From Marinagarivorans algicola (lineage in GTDB: Bacteria > Pseudomonadota > Gammaproteobacteria > Pseudomonadales > Cellvibrionaceae): 64,000 bases of DNA. The stretch's first letter is position 1. Every line of letters begins with the position of its first letter. The notes under the pieces are model-generated. The model did no database searches. It was not told where the DNA came from and saw only the letters and a program-made list of their open reading frames with translations. This document shows positions 54,748-63,133 of the stretch, one piece after another. The position numbers and the translations under genes were made by a program. The DNA is taken from assembly GCF_001292705.1 (NCBI RefSeq), contig NZ_LGAK01000023.1, positions 1-64,000 on the forward strand. Reading direction: 5' to 3'.

Positions 54748-55584
54748 ATGGAAGAAGTCAAAAGTTTTTTAGTTCTTTTAGAGTCCTCTAAACTCTTGCC
54801 TATTGCACGCGCTATTTTATTGCTAATGGCGGGTTACTTTTTAGGCCGTTTGGTGAGTGTCACTGTTATCAAAATCACACATAAACATTTTACCGCTCAT
54901 GGTCATCTTGTGCTCAAGCGTGTTTTATTTTATGGCATATTTGCATTGTTTGGCATATCGGCATTACGCCAATTAGGCTTTGATTTGAGTGTCGTTTTAG
55001 GTGCGGCAGGTATTTTAACAGTCGCGATAGGTTTTGCTTCGCAAACCTCGGCGTCTAATGTAATTAGCGGTATCTTTCTGATGGCAGAGCGACCTTTTTC
55101 GATAGCAGATGTTATTCGAGTGGGAAGTACGACAGGCGAGGTTATCTCTATTGATTGGCTATCGGTTAAGTTACGAACTTTTGATAATTTATTTGTGCGA
55201 ATACCCAATGAAACAATGATTAAATCAGAAGTGACCACGCTCACAAAATACCCTATTCGGCGAGCTGATTTAATGATCGGTATTGCCTATAAAGAAGATA
55301 TCGAAGCTGTACGTGAATTGCTATTAGAGATTGCCAATAAAAATCCATTATGTTTGGTTGAGCCCGCACCTTTATTTATTGTTCAGGGTTTTGGGGCATC
55401 CTCTATTGATTTGCAATTTTCGATTTGGGCTAAACGTGAAAATTTTTTAACGCTTAAAAATAGTATGTACGAGACGATTAAAAAATCATTTGATGACAAT
55501 GACATAGAAATTCCTTTCCCGCATTTAACCGTCTATGCCGGCTCACAGACCCAAGATTTCCCTGTCATGAACAAAGCGCCCTAA
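54748..55584 (+). CDS. MscS-family mechanosensitive channel (short form)
   Basis: A 278 aa channel with three transmembrane helices and pore helix GAAGILTVAIGFASQTSASN, followed by AERPFSIADVIRVGSTTGE and VKLRTFDNLFVRIPNETMI. The C-terminal domain ends IEIPFPHLTVY. It is distinct from the mscS at 43476: the pore has an SQTSASN run instead of LQGSLAN, which should change gating or selectivity. It lies 107 bp after the DUF432 gene on the same strand. Confidence 0.88.
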   Translation: MEEVKSFLVLLESSKLLPIARAILLLMAGYFLGRLVSVTVIKITHKHFTAHGHLVLKRVLFYGIFALFGISALRQLGFDLSVVLGAAGILTVAIGFASQTSASNVISGIFLMAERPFSIADVIRVGSTTGEVISIDWLSVKLRTFDNLFVRIPNETMIKSEVTTLTKYPIRRADLMIGIAYKEDIEAVRELLLEIANKNPLCLVEPAPLFIVQGFGASSIDLQFSIWAKRENFLTLKNSMYETIKKSFDDNDIEIPFPHLTVYAGSQTQDFPVMNKAP

Positions 55585-55695
55585 GGAGTATCGCTGATCT
55601 ACTTGGGCAACCCGGTCACAAGCTTGGGGTTAAATGCGAGTTACAAAAGCACAGCGAGTTGAATCATAATGCAGGGTATAATACCTTTATAGATA

Positions 55696-56009
55696 TCACT
55701 CATTTTTATCTCTTTTGGCGCTATCTCTCCATAGGCTTGGACCATATTTGAGTGGCTCTTCGGCTAACTTTGTGCGCACTAACAAAACCCCTATAAATAC
55801 AAAAAATGGCACAGCAATTAAAGTTGTTTTGGTGAAAATACCCAATAAGCGTTCAGGTATAAAAATCAATCATTGTGGACGAAGTGACCACTGGTTACCC
55901 CAATGCCGACGAACCACAAGCTAACGCCGCCTACAGGGAAAGTAACCCGATAGCCCAGCATTAATGCAAGGTGCATACAGCCAAAAAGTAAAAAAGGGAT
56001 CCATTCCAT
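55696..56009 (-). pseudogene. Truncated TRAP transporter large permease (dctM) remnant
   Basis: Minus-strand reading from ATG 56009 gives MEWIPFLLF, then MLGYRVTFPVGG and VSLWFVGIGV, the conserved N-terminus of DctM, until a stop at 55866. In another frame it resumes as IPERLLGIFTKTTLIAVPFF, then VFIGVLL and TKLAEE, again DctM sequence, to a stop at 55698. One frameshift near 55862. Only about 105 of the usual 420-430 residues remain; the rest is missing before the MscS gene. The start overlaps the stop of the dctQ remnant (TAATG), the normal dctQ-dctM arrangement. Not functional. Confidence 0.75.
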
Positions 56010-56515
56010 TATTGCTTGTTTGCCACAACGCTGTGCACATGTTGGTCAATAATGATAAGTTGTTGCAGCGTATCAGTGATTGCTTGCAGTGTGAGTACGA
56101 TGCAATTGACAATTAAGAGCGATCTTAAAATAAGTACAGACCGATACCGCCGGCGTCATTAGAGGCTTCTTTTAAAGACCACGATACGTACGAGGTCTCA
56201 GCTCAGTACAATGGTGGCCAGCGTAAAAGGTAATAAAATAGGCTGCCGACAAGATCACCCCGCGCTTGTTGATAGGGCTTAAAGTGGCGGTCAAAAATAT
56301 CGACCGGCACATGACCTTGTTCTGCCAAAGTAGAACCGCTAGCGCACATGATGGCTGCTGCATGAAGATAAGTGACGAGCCCTTGGGTACCGATTGGGTT
56401 GTAATTCAAGGCGGCGCGCAGCTGTTGTCACAAATACCATACATAACGTCACCCAAGACACAGCGCATCCGAGATTGCGATTTAACGCAGTGATAATGAG
56501 GCTTATTGATTCCAT
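56009..56515 (-). pseudogene. Decayed TRAP transporter small permease (dctQ) remnant
   Basis: Minus-strand pieces in three frames add up to a DctQ protein: from ATG 56515, ALNRNLGCAVSWVTLCMVFV; after a frameshift near 56420, NPIGTQGLVTYLHAAAIMC and HVPVDIFDRHFKPYQQARGD; an in-frame TGA at 56205-56203 where Trp is expected, then SYVSWSLKEASNDAGGIGLY; after a second frameshift near 56125, LRSLLIVNCIVLTLQAITDT to a normal stop at 56009. The order and spacing are those of four-helix DctQ subunits. No dctP (binding protein) remnant is seen upstream, where pstS now begins. Confidence 0.75.
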
Positions 56516-56646
56516 AGGAGCAGCATGGGTTGACTCGCTGAGTGCTCGGCGGGCAGGTGATGGGGGTAATCGATTGGAGCAGTATTATGTATGCATTGCT
56601 GTATCGTTTTTAATCTAATTGTGTTCTAGATCAACTTTCCATAAAA

Positions 56647-56664
56647 CTGAAACAAAACTGTCAC
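56647..56664 (+). promoter_or_regulatory. Pho box upstream of pstS
   Basis: CTGAAAC-AAAA-CTGTCAC, two 7 bp half-sites with a 4 bp spacer, close to the PhoB consensus CTGTCAT-NNNN-CTGTCAT. It lies 84 bp before the pstS GTG and predicts induction by phosphate starvation. Confidence 0.82.
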
Positions 56665-56747
56665 ATTTGGCGACTACGATGGACCGACTTAAAAAGGTAT
56701 TAGCCGAACGCTTTGTCGGCGACAATTTTATAAACGAGGGTTTAATT

Positions 56748-57788
56748 GTGAAAAAATTACTTTTAGCAGCTGCGTGTGTAGCGGGTTTTTCTGTAGCGCC
56801 ACAGGCGTTTGCCAACCGTGATCACATCATGGTGGTGGGTTCTTCTACTGTATTTCCGTTTTCTAAGGTTGTGGCTGAGCGCTTTGGTCGTAAAACGAAT
56901 TTCAAAGCCCCCAAGATTGAGCCAACTGGTACCGGTGGCGGCTTTAAAGAGTTTTGTAAAGGTGTTGGCGTTGCGTTCCCTGATGTGGCCAATGCATCGC
57001 GTCGCATCAAAGAGAGCGAATATAAAGACTGCCAAGCGAATGGCGTAAAAGACATTGTTGAAGTGTTGATTGGTTATGACGGTATTGTATTGGCAAACTC
57101 TATCAAGGCTAAGCCAATGACTTTAAGCCTGAAAGATATCTTCTTGGGCTTGGCTAAATATGTACCGAGTCCCGATGGCAAAGAGACTTTAATTGAAAAC
57201 CCCTATAAAACATGGAAAGACGTTAACCCTGTCTTGCCTGCGACTAAAATTGAAGTACTTGGTCCGCCGCCCACTTCAGGTACGCGTGATGCATTTGTTG
57301 AGCTAGCGATGGAAGGTGGTTGTAAGCAGTTTGGCTGGATCAAAGCCATGAAGAAAACAGACAAAAGCAAGTACAAAGCCTTGTGTCACGGTGTTCGTGA
57401 AGATGGCGCTTATGTTGAAGCGGGCGAAAATGATAACTTAATTGTACGTAAGTTGAGCGAAAACGCACAAGCTTTGGGCATCTTTGGTTTTAGCTTCCTT
57501 GACCAAAATGCTGATAAAGTACAAGCGGCAAAAGTGGGTGGTCAAGCCCCTACTTTTGAAAGTATTTCTGATGGCAGCTATGTGGTTTCTCGCCCTTTAT
57601 ACTTCTATGTGAAAAAAGCCCATGTTGGCGTTATTCCTGGTATTGAAGAATTTTTGGCTGAGTTTACCCATGACCGTGCTTGGGGTGAAGAAGGTTATTT
57701 GACCGAGAAAGGTTTAATTCCTTTATCTGATGCTGAGCGCGCTAAAGTTGGCGCCAGTGTTAAGAACCTACAATCTCTTTCACTGTAA
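56748..57788 (+). CDS. pstS: Phosphate ABC transporter substrate-binding protein PstS
   Basis: Periplasmic phosphate-binding protein of 346 aa. Signal peptide ends PQAFA-N. The phosphate-site motifs VVGSSTVFPFSK and EPTGTGGGFKEFCKG, and PPTSGTRDAFVEL, are present. The start is the GTG at 56748 after GAGG; the ATGs upstream in the open frame lie beside the Pho box and give no signal peptide. The protein is of the longer PstS type (PBP-like) found with enlarged PstC/PstA, as here. First gene of pstSCAB-phoU, but separated from pstC by a 510 bp spacer with a terminator. Confidence 0.94.
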   Translation: MKKLLLAAACVAGFSVAPQAFANRDHIMVVGSSTVFPFSKVVAERFGRKTNFKAPKIEPTGTGGGFKEFCKGVGVAFPDVANASRRIKESEYKDCQANGVKDIVEVLIGYDGIVLANSIKAKPMTLSLKDIFLGLAKYVPSPDGKETLIENPYKTWKDVNPVLPATKIEVLGPPPTSGTRDAFVELAMEGGCKQFGWIKAMKKTDKSKYKALCHGVREDGAYVEAGENDNLIVRKLSENAQALGIFGFSFLDQNADKVQAAKVGGQAPTFESISDGSYVVSRPLYFYVKKAHVGVIPGIEEFLAEFTHDRAWGEEGYLTEKGLIPLSDAERAKVGASVKNLQSLSL

Positions 57789-58298
57789 ATAGAAAAACTA
57801 TGCTAATGTTGCGCCCAAAATTTACCGTTGTATGACATTTTTGTTACAATTCGCTGATTGGTCGTCGACTGACCAGCGAATGTCGGCATAAACTTACAAG
57901 GACGGCGGTAGTAGCTGGTGACTCTTGCATAACGTAGTTAGCGCAAATAATGTATTGAAAGCATAATATAAGGATTAAAGTAACTATTCAGTCAAGCGGC
58001 AGGTTTCACCCGGAAGGGTGTTATGGGTTTTGCTGGGCATTACGTCAGGGCGTTTTAATGACGCCCATCGATGGCTTGGGCAAATCGAGGCAATGGTGTC
58101 TATGCCGGTATGTCTGAAATCGTTACGAACTCAATACACAAGGGTTTGGACAATCAATGTATAAACTTACGGTGTACCTTGTTATGTCTCAGTACCTTAT
58201 TAAAGCGTTAATCGTCATCAAGCTGACATTATCATCCCCGAGAATAGCCCCTATGAATTGTGGGCTATTTTTTTGCATTTAGGTTAGGTGTAACGACT
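57789..58298 (+). other. Structured spacer between pstS and pstC
   Basis: 510 bp without a gene. Contains a CACCC-GGAA-GGGTG hairpin (58007-58020), a GGGCGT/ACGCCC hairpin (58048-58066), and an alternative pairing of TGGGC (58034-58038) with GCCCA (58063-58067) that excludes the second. It ends in a strong terminator at 58243-58274. Such a chain suggests an attenuator or a processed small RNA. A Pho-box-like 7-4-7 element in reverse orientation lies at 57832-57849 (ATGACAT-TTTT-GTTACAA). I recognise no known RNA family. Confidence 0.5.
58243..58274 (+). terminator. Intrinsic terminator before pstC
   Basis: AATAGCCC (58243-58250) pairs with GGGCTATT (58262-58269) around an 11-base loop, followed by a T-run. 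It lies between pstS and pstC and would reduce transcription of pstCAB-phoU relative to pstS. It also overlaps a GTG at 58260, arguing against that as pstC start. Confidence 0.85.
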
Positions 58299-59699
58299 GT
58301 GGAATCTTCAGTACTTGTTATTGCTATTTTTGTGTTGGGCATTATTGCCTTTGTAGTGGGGCGCTCGCGCTCGGTTGCTATTTCGCAAAATGTTGGCGGC
58401 ATACGTTTTTTAAATTCTTTACCTTTCTATTATGGTGCATTGACTGCTTTGTGGTGCGCCATTCCCAGCTTTTTAGTCTTCGCCGTGTGGTCTTTGTTTG
58501 ATGACGCGATTATTCGAAGCGCAATTATTGCGACTTTACCTGCTGAAGCAGCAGAGAGTGTCGGTGGTAATCTTAATTTACTCTTTAACCAAATTTACAA
58601 TGTATCGGTTGATGCGGCAGGCTCCGAGAGTGCACCTGATTATATGGTGGCAGCCGCTCAGCATTTACATTCCATGCAGTCGATTAGCCGCTGGGCCTTA
58701 ACGGGCTTGGTGTTAGCGTGTGCTCTCGGCACATCAATTGTGGTGTGGTCACGCATCAATCCACAGCTCAAGGCGCGCTATCAGGTGGAGCGCGTCTTTA
58801 GAAGCTTTTTGTTTTTGTGTTCTAGTCTCGCGATTTTAACGACGATCGGCATTGTTGTATCGGTGCTATTTGAGTCGATCCGCTTCTTTGCCATGGTATC
58901 GCCTATTGACTTTTTGTTTGGTCTAGAGTGGAGCCCGCAAATGGCTATTCGTGCCGACCAAGAAGGAAGCTCCGGCAGTTTTGGCGCTATTCCTTTATTT
59001 ACCGGCACTTTGTTAATTGCCCTAATTGCCTTAATTATTGCCGTACCTTGCGGTTTGATGACGGCAATTTTCTTATCTGAATATGCCAGTTCACGTATAC
59101 GTGACATTATTAAACCAATGCTCGAGGTATTGGCGGGTATTCCTACGGTGGTATATGGCTTTTTTGCTGCTTTAACAGTGGCGCCTTTTATTCGCGATAT
59201 GGGCCTGAGTATTGGTTTGGATCAATGGTTGCCCATTAGCTCTGAAAGCGCATTAGCGGCGGGGCTTGTTATGGGCGTCATGATTATTCCATTTGTATCG
59301 TCTTTGTCTGATGATGTGATTAATGCCGTACCGCAATCTTTGCGTGACGGTGCGTTAGGCTTGGGTTCGACACGTTCAGAGGTGATCAAGCAAGTGGTGA
59401 TTCCGGCTGCGCTGCCAGGTATTGTTGGTGGCGTTTTATTAGCGGCCTCACGTGCGATTGGTGAAACCATGATTGTGGTAATGGCGGCAGGTTTAGCCGC
59501 CAACTTAACACTGAACCCGCTTGACTCTGTTACTACGGTAACAGTACAAATTGTCACCTTACTCGTTGGTGACCAAGAGTTCGATAGCCCTAAAACACTG
59601 GCGGCTTTTGCTCTGGGATTGATGCTGTTTTTGGTCACTCTGAGCTTGAACTATTTTGCCCTTCACATTGTTAAGAAATATCGAGAGCAGTATGACTAG
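58299..59699 (+). CDS. pstC: Phosphate ABC transporter permease PstC
   Basis: Inner-membrane permease of 466 aa. N-terminal helices and a periplasmic segment of about 100 residues precede the ABC permease core (about 240-460), which has the coupling motif region EVLAGIPTVVYGFFAA and SLRDGALGLGSTRSEVIKQVVIPAALPGI. This is the enlarged PstC form of marine gammaproteobacteria. The start chosen is the GTG at 58299, downstream of the terminator; the frame is open from 58260. It overlaps pstA by 8 bases. Confidence 0.92.
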   Translation: MESSVLVIAIFVLGIIAFVVGRSRSVAISQNVGGIRFLNSLPFYYGALTALWCAIPSFLVFAVWSLFDDAIIRSAIIATLPAEAAESVGGNLNLLFNQIYNVSVDAAGSESAPDYMVAAAQHLHSMQSISRWALTGLVLACALGTSIVVWSRINPQLKARYQVERVFRSFLFLCSSLAILTTIGIVVSVLFESIRFFAMVSPIDFLFGLEWSPQMAIRADQEGSSGSFGAIPLFTGTLLIALIALIIAVPCGLMTAIFLSEYASSRIRDIIKPMLEVLAGIPTVVYGFFAALTVAPFIRDMGLSIGLDQWLPISSESALAAGLVMGVMIIPFVSSLSDDVINAVPQSLRDGALGLGSTRSEVIKQVVIPAALPGIVGGVLLAASRAIGETMIVVMAAGLAANLTLNPLDSVTTVTVQIVTLLVGDQEFDSPKTLAAFALGLMLFLVTLSLNYFALHIVKKYREQYD

Positions 59700-60987
59700 C
59701 CCTAATAATAGTAAGCCTTTATCTCAGCAAGCCGCGCTGGTACAAAAAAGTTTAGCTAAGCGCTATGCCTCCGAAAGGCGTTTTAAAGCGTACGGCTTGG
59801 CCTCTGTTTTGTTTGGTTTGTGCGCGTTGCTTGTCTTGTTTGTTGAGATTTTTGGCGGTGGTTTAAGTGGTTTTAAAACAACACAGGTTGCCTTAACCCT
59901 AGAGCTCGACTCGGATGTGCTCGAGGTGTATGACGCGACTAACCCCGATGAAATCTTGGCTGGTAACTACACCGGTGTGATTCGCAATGCGCTTAAAGAG
60001 CGCTTTCCCGATGCCACTGGGCGCAAAGAAAAGCGTGCGCTCTACAGCATGATCAGTGTTGGCGCGACCTACGACTTACGTGACCAGTTAGCGGCAGACC
60101 CTGATTTACTCGATACCTCTATTGATGTCTGGATATTGGCTGATGACGATATCGACACCTATTACAAAAGCTTGTCATCAGTACCTTATGCTGAGCGCAT
60201 GAGCGACAAACAGCAGCAGTGGGTTCAAGATTTAATTGATAAGCAAGAGATTCGTACTATTTTCAACACGCGATTTTTTACCAGTGGCGATTCGAGCGAG
60301 CCTGAAATGGCTGGTATTCGAGGCGCTATTATGGGCAGTTTGCTGACCATGATGGTGACATTATTGCTGTCGTTCCCTGTGGGGGTCGCGGCGGCAATTT
60401 ATCTCGAAGAGTATGCACCTAAAAACCGTTTAACCGACTTTGTTGAAGTGAATATCAATAACTTAGCCGCCGTACCGTCGATTATTTTCGGTTTATTAGG
60501 TTTGGCCATTTTTATTAACCTATTCGAAATGCCGCGCTCGATTCCGCTAGTTGGCGGTATTGTTTTAACGTTAATGACTCTGCCCACGATTATTATTTCC
60601 AGCCGCGCAGCGGTAAAAGCGGTACCCCCGAGTATTCGTGAGGCGGCATTAGGTATTGGTGCGTCAAAAATGCAAATGATTTTGCATCATGTGCTGCCTT
60701 TAGCAATGCCGGGTATGCTCACCGGAGCTATTATTGGCATGGCGCAGGCGCTAGGCGAAACCGCACCGCTATTAATGATTGGTATGGTTGCCTTCATTAT
60801 GGATGTACCCGGAGCCATTACAGACCCTGCAACGGTGATGCCTGTGCAAATATTCTTGTGGTCTGATAGCCCAGAGCGCGCGTTTGTCGAAAAAACATCA
60901 GCCGCTATTATGGTGCTGCTCATGTTCTTGATGTTTATGAATGCTATGGCGGTATTACTGCGCAAGCGTTTAGAGCGCCGTTGGTAG
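59692..60987 (+). CDS. pstA: Phosphate ABC transporter permease PstA
   Basis: Partner permease of 431 aa. N-terminal cytoplasmic stretch, TM1 (about 37-60), a periplasmic domain of about 130 residues, then the permease core with NNLAAVPSIIFGLLGL and SIREAALGIGASKMQMILHHVLPLAMPG coupling loop. The ATG at 59692 overlaps the pstC stop (ATGACTAG), so the two are translationally coupled. The size again matches the long-form Pst system. Confidence 0.93.
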   Translation: MTSPNNSKPLSQQAALVQKSLAKRYASERRFKAYGLASVLFGLCALLVLFVEIFGGGLSGFKTTQVALTLELDSDVLEVYDATNPDEILAGNYTGVIRNALKERFPDATGRKEKRALYSMISVGATYDLRDQLAADPDLLDTSIDVWILADDDIDTYYKSLSSVPYAERMSDKQQQWVQDLIDKQEIRTIFNTRFFTSGDSSEPEMAGIRGAIMGSLLTMMVTLLLSFPVGVAAAIYLEEYAPKNRLTDFVEVNINNLAAVPSIIFGLLGLAIFINLFEMPRSIPLVGGIVLTLMTLPTIIISSRAAVKAVPPSIREAALGIGASKMQMILHHVLPLAMPGMLTGAIIGMAQALGETAPLLMIGMVAFIMDVPGAITDPATVMPVQIFLWSDSPERAFVEKTSAAIMVLLMFLMFMNAMAVLLRKRLERRW

Positions 60988-61072
60988 GCGTGGTCTGTAA
61001 ATAATGCGGGAAGTATCATTTAGCTCAACGCTTCGTCATATTTCCCCTCTTGTATCCTAAAGGTGTAATAAA

Positions 61073-61993
61073 ATGCAAGATACCGTTATTGAATCAAAAG
61101 CCCCGACTGCCAAAACTGTGCAGGTGGAGCGTACTAAAAAGACAACTAAAACAGAATCGAATGCAATGAATGCTAAAAGATCCCCAACCGAAATCGCCGA
61201 AAGCATCACCGAAACTGTGGGTAAGCCTTTGGCGCAAAACGCCAAGTTGGCTATGCGTAATGTCAATGTGCATTACGATCAAAAGCAAGCCGTATTTGAT
61301 GTGAACTTAGATATTGCTGAAAACCAAGTAGTGGCCTTAATTGGGCCCTCTGGTTGCGGTAAGTCAACTTTTTTACGTTGCTTAAACCGCATGAACGATA
61401 CGATTGATATTTGCCGTGTAGAGGGTAGTATCCAGCTCGATGGTATGGATATCTATGACAGTAAATTAGATGTAGTGCCTTTGCGCGCACGCGTAGGTAT
61501 GGTGTTTCAAAAGCCCAATCCATTCCCAAAGTCTATTTATGATAACGTGGCGTATGGTCCGCGTATTCATGGGTTGGTGAATCGCCGTGCTGACCTTGAT
61601 GATGTGGTTGAGTCTAGTTTGCGCAAAGCTGGCCTATGGGAAGAGGTTAAAGACCGTTTAGAGTCACCTGGTACAGGTCTTTCGGGCGGGCAGCAGCAGC
61701 GCTTATGTATTGCGCGCACAATTGCGGTAAGCCCTGAAGTGATTCTAATGGATGAGCCTTGCTCGGCACTTGATCCTATTGCAACAGCCAAAATCGAAGA
61801 GTTGATTGCCGAATTAAGCCAAAACTTTACGATCGCAATTGTAACGCACTCTATGCAGCAGGCGGCACGTGTTTCAAATCGCACGGCGTACTTTCATTTA
61901 GGGCGTCTCGTCGAGGTTAACGAAACCGAGAAAGTCTTCACAAACCCTGATCATGAGCTCACAGAGGCTTATATTACTGGTCGATTTGGTTAA
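61073..61993 (+). CDS. pstB: Phosphate ABC transporter ATPase PstB
   Basis: ATP-binding subunit of 306 aa. Walker [10 protein letters not shown] (91-99), Q-loop FQKPNPFP, signature LSGGQQQR, Walker B VILMDEP and switch His in [12 protein letters not shown]. About 50 residues of Lys/Thr-rich sequence precede the normal PstB start; this extension is unusual. AAGGTG precedes the ATG at 61073; an internal ATG at 61166 would remove most of the extension but lacks a site. Fourth gene of the pst operon. Confidence 0.95.
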   Translation: MQDTVIESKAPTAKTVQVERTKKTTKTESNAMNAKRSPTEIAESITETVGKPLAQNAKLAMRNVNVHYDQKQAVFDVNLDIAENQVVALIGPSGCGKSTFLRCLNRMNDTIDICRVEGSIQLDGMDIYDSKLDVVPLRARVGMVFQKPNPFPKSIYDNVAYGPRIHGLVNRRADLDDVVESSLRKAGLWEEVKDRLESPGTGLSGGQQQRLCIARTIAVSPEVILMDEPCSALDPIATAKIEELIAELSQNFTIAIVTHSMQQAARVSNRTAYFHLGRLVEVNETEKVFTNPDHELTEAYITGRFG

Positions 61994-62133
61994 AATAGCT
62001 GCCATTATTTGATGTTTGTTGGGTTTTAGTCTTGAATGCTTGCTTAAACTTATGTAATGCTGGGTGGCTCATTCAATTTTATTTAAACGGCAGCCTTTTT
62101 AATCAATGACTGACGTACTTTTTAGGTAACATC

Positions 62134-62859
62134 ATGGAAAATCTTCATATTGACCAACACATATCTCGCCAATTCAACACCGATTTAGAGCACTTGCGCG
62201 AGCATTTACTAGAAATGGGTGGCTTGGTCGAAGAGCAGGTAGCGGATGCAGTACGCGCGATTGAATCTGCCGATAGTGAGCTCGCCGAAAAGGTATTGCG
62301 TACCGAAGATGAAATTGACCGCCGCGAAGTGGCCTTAGATGAAGAGTGTACACTGGTTTTGGCACGCCGCCAGCCAGCAGCTTCTGATTTACGCTTGGTG
62401 CTGATGGTAACTAAGGCTAACCGTGATCTAGAGCGCATGGGCGATGAGGCTGATAAAATTGCTCATATGGCGATTGCGCTAAACGATGCCGGCGGTGCAA
62501 CCTCGCCACGTGGTTTTGTTGAGCTACGCCATATCGGCAACAGCGTGCAAGCGTTAGTCAATCAATCACTCGATGCTTTTGCTCGCTTTGATGTACAAAC
62601 AGCTATTCAGGTTGTTAAAGGCGATAAGCAAGTCGATCGCGATTATGGGTCTGCCATGCGTGAGCTGGCAACGTACATGATGGAGGATCCGCGCTCAATT
62701 ACACGTGTTATGAATATTATTTGGGCTCTGCGCTCATTGGAGCGTATTGGCGATCATGCTCGCAATATTGCCGAGCATGTTATTTACTTGGTTCATGGTA
62801 TGGATGTGCGACATACCAGCGTGGGCGAAATCGAAGCGCAGCTTGAAGAGCGAGAGTAG
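62134..62859 (+). CDS. phoU: Phosphate signalling protein PhoU
   Basis: Cytoplasmic regulator of 241 aa that links PstB to PhoR and limits phosphate uptake. Two PhoU repeats with the E-x-x-x-D metal-binding helices: VLRTEDEIDRREVALDEEC and the second near VVKGDKQVDRDYGSAMREL. The RSLERIGDHARNIAEHVIYLV motif is diagnostic. It is the last gene of the operon and is followed by a very strong terminator. Confidence 0.96.
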   Translation: MENLHIDQHISRQFNTDLEHLREHLLEMGGLVEEQVADAVRAIESADSELAEKVLRTEDEIDRREVALDEECTLVLARRQPAASDLRLVLMVTKANRDLERMGDEADKIAHMAIALNDAGGATSPRGFVELRHIGNSVQALVNQSLDAFARFDVQTAIQVVKGDKQVDRDYGSAMRELATYMMEDPRSITRVMNIIWALRSLERIGDHARNIAEHVIYLVHGMDVRHTSVGEIEAQLEERE

Positions 62860-62926
62860 GTGCTATAGGAAATAGGCGTTAAAATTGCAAAGCCTATGTA
62901 ATGAGACCGAAATGGGTTGGCTTTCC

Positions 62927-62981
62927 AATAAGCAGATATAAAAAAACCACCTAAAGGGTGGTTTTTTTATATCTGCTTATT
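62927..62981. terminator. Bidirectional terminator after phoU, 25 bp perfect stem
   Basis: Arms at 62927-62951 and 62957-62981 are exact reverse complements, centred on ACCACC/GGTGGT with A7 and T7 runs, closing a 5-base loop (TAAAG). Much longer than a typical terminator; it separates the pst operon from the convergent ychF gene. Confidence 0.88.
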
Positions 62982-62996
62982 GTGTTCGTTGCTTAA

Positions 62997-63053
62997 TGAG
63001 TACTTCTAGCGTTTATGAGCACTTCTAGCGTTTATGAGTACTTCCAGCGTTTA
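62997..63053. repeat. 19 bp direct repeat, three copies
   Basis: Units starting at 62997, 63016 and 63035 of the form TGAG(T/C)ACTTC(T/C)AGCGTTTA, nearly identical, in the phoU-ychF spacer. Function unknown. Confidence 0.85.
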
Positions 63054-63133
63054 AATGCCCAGAAAATAATTCATCAGTACCCTACCCCTATCGGGTGAAT
63101 TTTTTCAGCTTGGCTCAATAGTGGCGCTAAACA

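Noticed and set aside
56203-56409. Apparent short minus-strand gene before pstS
   Set aside because: It is the middle piece of the decayed dctQ gene, not an independent protein.
58260-58298. GTG at 58260 as pstC start
   Set aside because: It falls inside the terminator hairpin and has no ribosome site; the GTG at 58299 is preferred.
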